Made by a program: the position numbers and the translations under genes | Notes under the pieces: generated by a model | What the model saw: the letters and a program-made list of their open reading frames with translations, nothing else | Told to the model about the DNA's origin: nothing | The model's database searches: none | In this document: one piece after another, positions 6,443 through 8,256 of the stretch | How the letters are laid out: every line of letters starts with the position of its first letter | Position numbering within the stretch: the stretch's first letter is position 1 | From: CAYRGE01 sp964423985 | GTDB lineage: Bacteria; Patescibacteriota; Minisyncoccia; Phycocordibacterales; CAYRGE01 | Assembly: GCA_964423985.1 (NCBI GenBank) | Contig: CAYRGE010000024.1 | Span: 1-8,256 of the forward strand | Direction: 5' to 3' | Length of the DNA stretch: 8,256 nt

Positions 6443-7666
6443 ATGTCAAAAAAAACTCTTTTTGTAATATTTATAATTATTTTTACTATCACACTTAGCG
6501 TGGTGGCTTGGTTTATATTTACAGACAAAAAAACTGATCCTGTTAACAATGGGCCTGTCAACAATGAGCCTGTTTTTGGACAAGGGGATTATATAAAAGA
6601 TGACCCTAATTACAACAACAACAACAATGAACAAAACGTACTTCTTACAGAGGGTACTGTTCCTGTTTTATACCAACTACATACTAGTGCGGTTGCTGGT
6701 TTAATTCCCATTACAAAAACAATAGATGAAGAAAATATAGGTTTTATTAGATATATTGAAAGAGGTTTGGGTCATATTTATCAAACAAACACAAGTGATT
6801 TAAAAAAGGTTCGATTATCAAACGAAACAATAAATGGAATTTATGATGCTATTTTTAGCACAGATGGAGAATATGTGGTGTTTAGAAGTTTTATTGAGGA
6901 CACTAAAACAATAAAAACATATTCAGTAAAAATACCAAACACACCTGAGTCAAGCCTTGAAGAGGGTGTTTATTTGCCAGACAATATTATTGCACTACAA
7001 ACAAACTTACATAGACCAGATAGTTTGTTTTATCTATATAAAACAAACAGGGTTTATGGTGTAATTTCAGATTTTAAAAATGAAAAAACTTCCTATGTTT
7101 TTTCATCACCTTTTCTTAGTTGGGCGACTGCTTGGGTTGAAAAAGATACTATTGCACTACAAACGAAACCTTCTTTTAATGTACCTGGTTCTCTCTATTT
7201 ATTAAACACTAAAAACAAAGAGCTAAAAAACATTTTTAACAAAAAAGAAGGTCTTACAACATTAACTAACCCAACCATATCTAAAATTTTATATTCAAAA
7301 AAAACAAATAAAAATATAAATACTTATTTATATGGTGTTATTTCAAAAAAAACAGCAGATTTACCAATAACTACACTCCCTGAAAAATGTGTATGGAGTA
7401 GTTCTGGTCTTATATTATACTGCGCAATACCTGAACAAACACAACAGGGCTTATTGCCAGATGATTGGTATAAAGGAGTTATATCTTTTAATGATTCTAT
7501 CTGGAAAATTGATATTGAAACACAAGAAATCCAACATTTGTTTATATTAAACACACCAACAGGTGATGGAATTGATGCAACAAAACTAGCTCTTAATAAA
7601 GAAGAGAATAAATTATTCTTTATTAATAAAAAAGACAACACTCCATGGATGTTGTCACTTGATTAA
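6443..7666 (+). CDS. Membrane-anchored beta-propeller-like protein of the T4SS locus
   Basis: A 407-residue protein with an N-terminal signal anchor (residues 5-26, no clear cleavage site). A Pro/Asn linker follows, containing PVNNGPVNNEPV (33-44) and NYNNNNN (56-62). The rest (about 70-407) is a beta-rich extracellular domain with repeated 'xxIALQTxx...SLYLLxTKN' elements (183-202 and 236-257) and strand pairs like DGEYVVFRSF, consistent with a WD40/TolB-like propeller. C316 and C327 (PEKCVWS..LILYCAIP) could form a disulfide. LPDDWYKG (338-345) and IDATKLALNKEENKLFFINKKD (377-398) are motifs I recall from Patescibacteria T4SS/pilus loci. Start chosen at ATG 6443, 16 bases after the pilin stop; an upstream ATG at 6377 would overlap the pilin gene and add an unlikely second hydrophobic stretch. 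The function is unknown; it probably binds a partner on the cell surface. Confidence 0.8.
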   Translation: MSKKTLFVIFIIIFTITLSVVAWFIFTDKKTDPVNNGPVNNEPVFGQGDYIKDDPNYNNNNNEQNVLLTEGTVPVLYQLHTSAVAGLIPITKTIDEENIGFIRYIERGLGHIYQTNTSDLKKVRLSNETINGIYDAIFSTDGEYVVFRSFIEDTKTIKTYSVKIPNTPESSLEEGVYLPDNIIALQTNLHRPDSLFYLYKTNRVYGVISDFKNEKTSYVFSSPFLSWATAWVEKDTIALQTKPSFNVPGSLYLLNTKNKELKNIFNKKEGLTTLTNPTISKILYSKKTNKNINTYLYGVISKKTADLPITTLPEKCVWSSSGLILYCAIPEQTQQGLLPDDWYKGVISFNDSIWKIDIETQEIQHLFILNTPTGDGIDATKLALNKEENKLFFINKKDNTPWMLSLD

Positions 7667-7674
7667 TCTTAATG

Positions 7675-7705
7675 TTTTTAAATTAATTCCAAATTAATTT
7701 AAAAA
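7675..7705. repeat. Perfect 14-bp A/T-only inverted repeat after the last gene
   Basis: TTTTTAAATTAATT (7675-7688) and AATTAATTTAAAAA (7692-7705) pair perfectly around the loop CCA. It starts 9 bases after the stop of the propeller-like gene. It has no G-C pair and no U-run after the stem, so it is not a standard intrinsic terminator. It could still fold in the mRNA 3' end or serve as a symmetric protein-binding site. Confidence 0.55.
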
Positions 7706-7814
7706 GGTATCTCTGTTTAAATAACTGAAGTTAATTAAATACACATGTATTGCCATTATAAAACTATAGTATATTTATGTCATCTAATAAATTAACAAGT
7801 AATAAGTAAAACAT

Positions 7815-7849
7815 AAAAATACTAACATAAATAATGTATTAGTATTTTT
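7815..7849 (+). terminator. Possible weak bidirectional terminator hairpin
   Basis: AAAAATACTA (7815-7824) and TAGTATTTTT (7840-7849) form a perfect 10-bp inverted repeat. Extra pairing of ACAT (7825-7828) with ATGT (7834-7837) is possible, leaving a 5-base loop and a 2-base bulge. The right arm ends in T5, and the left arm starts with A5, so either strand would give a hairpin followed by U's. It lies 148 bases past the operon's last stop. The G-C content of the stem is low, so strength would be modest. Confidence 0.4.
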
Positions 7850-7903
7850 ATAAAAAGCATGAAAATTGCTAATTATACAAAAAAACAAAACTTCGCTCTT
7901 TTT

Positions 7904-7930
7904 GGTGTCTACTTTATTGGGTGCAATTCA
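7904..7930 (-). mobile_element. Solitary IS3/IS150-like terminal inverted repeat (remnant)
   Basis: Read on the minus strand, 7930 to 7904 gives TGAATTGCACCC, then AATAAAGTAGACACC. This resembles the ends of IS3-family, IS150-group elements, which start with TG, carry 'TGxACTGCACCC' and then 'GTxGGACAxx' (from memory). The element body would lie to the left, but 7667-7903 encodes no transposase and I find no matching plus-strand end. It is best read as a decayed element end or a MITE-like trace. Chance similarity is possible. Confidence 0.35.
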
Positions 7931-7949
7931 TAAACCAGTATAAAACCCC

Positions 7950-7993
7950 GTCATTGCGAGAATTCTGGATTGCTTTGAACCTCGCAATGACAG
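7950..7993. repeat. 'GTCATTGCGAG' palindromic repeat, copy A
   Basis: GTCATTGCGAG (7950-7960) is followed by its exact reverse complement CTCGCAATGAC (7981-7991). Between them is AATTCTGGATTGCTTTGAAC. Read on the minus strand, 7993-7965 is a full unit: CTGTCATTGCGAGG, a short spacer, AGCAATCCAG. It is visibly more G/C-rich than the surrounding DNA. I recall motifs of this type as REP/MITE-like palindromes scattered between genes of many unrelated bacteria. Confidence 0.8.
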
Positions 7994-8020
7994 ATAACTG
8001 CTCGTGATGTCAAACAACTG
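7981..8020. repeat. 20-bp degenerate tandem pair beside copy A
   Basis: CTCGCAATGACAGATAACTG (7981-8000) is followed directly by CTCGTGATGTCAAACAACTG (8001-8020), identical at 15 of 20 positions. The first unit overlaps the right arm of the palindrome, so the array appears to have grown from the palindrome's end. Confidence 0.7.
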
Positions 8021-8030
8021 TTTAAGCCCT

Positions 8031-8076
8031 CGTCTTTGCGAGAAGTGTAGCGGTAGCGGAACGACCGAAGCAATCC
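8031..8076 (+). repeat. Palindromic repeat family, copy B (variant)
   Basis: It begins CGTCTTTGCGAGAAG (8031-8045) and ends GAAGCAATCC (8067-8076). The middle (8046-8066) holds two AGCGG elements and is longer than in the other copies. One mismatch (CTTT for CATT) marks decay. It has the same orientation as copy C. Confidence 0.7.
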
Positions 8077-8085
8077 AAACTGTAC

Positions 8086-8181
8086 CGTCATTGCGAGAAG
8101 CGATAGCGACGCGGCAATCTAGGATGAAACTTTAAACATTGAAACAACAACTCTGGATTGCTTCGTACCTCGCAATGACAG
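8086..8181. repeat. Palindromic repeat family, facing copies C (+) and D (-)
   Basis: Copy C (8086-8120) reads CGTCATTGCGAGAAGCGATA, then GCGACGCGGCAATCT. Copy D (8153-8181) is on the minus strand and begins CTGTCATTGCGAGG. The arms 8087-8097 and 8169-8179 are exact 11-bp reverse complements. Copy D matches the minus unit of copy A (7965-7993) at 27 of 29 positions. The two copies face each other across 32 bases of AT-rich DNA, so a larger stem-loop or cassette is possible. Confidence 0.75.
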
Positions 8182-8256
8182 ATAATATCCACAATAACAA
8201 ATAAACTCTAGCAATGACAGGTAGTTACTAATAATGACAAACAGAGCTCGTAATGA
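8169..8256. repeat. 19-20-bp degenerate tandem array running off the window
   Basis: Five head-to-tail units start at 8169, 8189, 8208, 8228 and 8247 (lengths 20, 19, 20, 19; the last is cut by the window end). The core AATGACA recurs at 8174, 8193 (as AATAACA), 8213, 8233 and 8252 (AATGA, truncated). The units after copy D are progressively less like the palindrome arm. There are no unique spacers, so this is not CRISPR. Confidence 0.7.

Larger units (their letters stand above)
7667..8256. other. Gene-free repeat region downstream of the T4SS operon
   Basis: About 590 bases hold no supportable coding sequence or RNA gene. The left half (7667-7903) is extremely A/T-rich, with the two hairpins described. 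7904-7930 resembles an insertion-sequence end. 7950-8256 is the more G/C-rich palindromic repeat cluster with tandem tails. It marks the end of the gene cluster and looks like a landing zone for small mobile or repetitive elements. Confidence 0.7.

Noticed and set aside
1..8256. Alternative genetic code with TGA as glycine or tryptophan (as in some CPR lineages)
   Set aside because: No gene ends in TGA, but none contains an in-frame TGA either. Glycine and tryptophan are encoded by normal codons, so standard code 11 fits.
7950..8256. CRISPR array
   Set aside because: The repeats are palindromic elements in mixed orientation, or direct tandem units without unique spacers. There is no constant repeat with regular 30-40-base spacers and no cas gene.

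Overview
The window is AT-rich and carries one co-directional (+ strand) gene cluster, followed by about 590 bases of repeat-laden DNA with no gene. The protein set (PrgI-like membrane protein, TraC-like VirB4 N-domain protein, VirB4 ATPase, VirB2/TrbC-like two-helix pilin, tail of a VirB6/TrbL-like protein, plus Ig-like and propeller-like surface proteins) matches the type IV secretion/pilus-like locus common in Candidatus Patescibacteria (CPR), most likely a Parcubacteria-type lineage. This assignment rests on gene order and remembered family motifs; no search was run. All genes read through in the standard bacterial code, and every visible stop is TAA or TAG.

Layout: 2-691 is the C-terminal end of a large protein that enters from the left (VirB6/TrbL-like tail). 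692-786 is a short spacer with an A/T hairpin. 787-1356 is a small helical-plus-disordered protein. 1401-7666 is a tightly packed run: PrgI-like protein, VirB4 N-domain protein, VirB4 ATPase, two-helix membrane protein, secreted Ig-like protein, pilin, and membrane-anchored propeller-like protein. Gaps inside this run are 2-45 bases, which suggests an operon.

Inferred working: the VirB4 ATPase, with its separately encoded N-domain partner, powers a membrane channel made of the VirB6-like and PrgI-like proteins. The two-helix pilin is extracted to build a fibre or conduit. The Ig-like and propeller-like proteins sit outside the membrane and probably form or decorate the surface part. No VirD4 coupling protein, VirB11, relaxase or outer-membrane core (VirB7/9/10) is visible here.

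7667-8256 holds no convincing gene. It has a perfect 14-bp all-A/T inverted repeat just after the last stop, a second hairpin ending in T5, a solitary sequence resembling the end of an IS3/IS150-type insertion sequence, and a cluster of 'GTCATTGCGAG' palindromic repeats. Two of the minus-oriented repeat copies run into degenerate 19-20-bp tandem arrays, one of which continues to the window edge.
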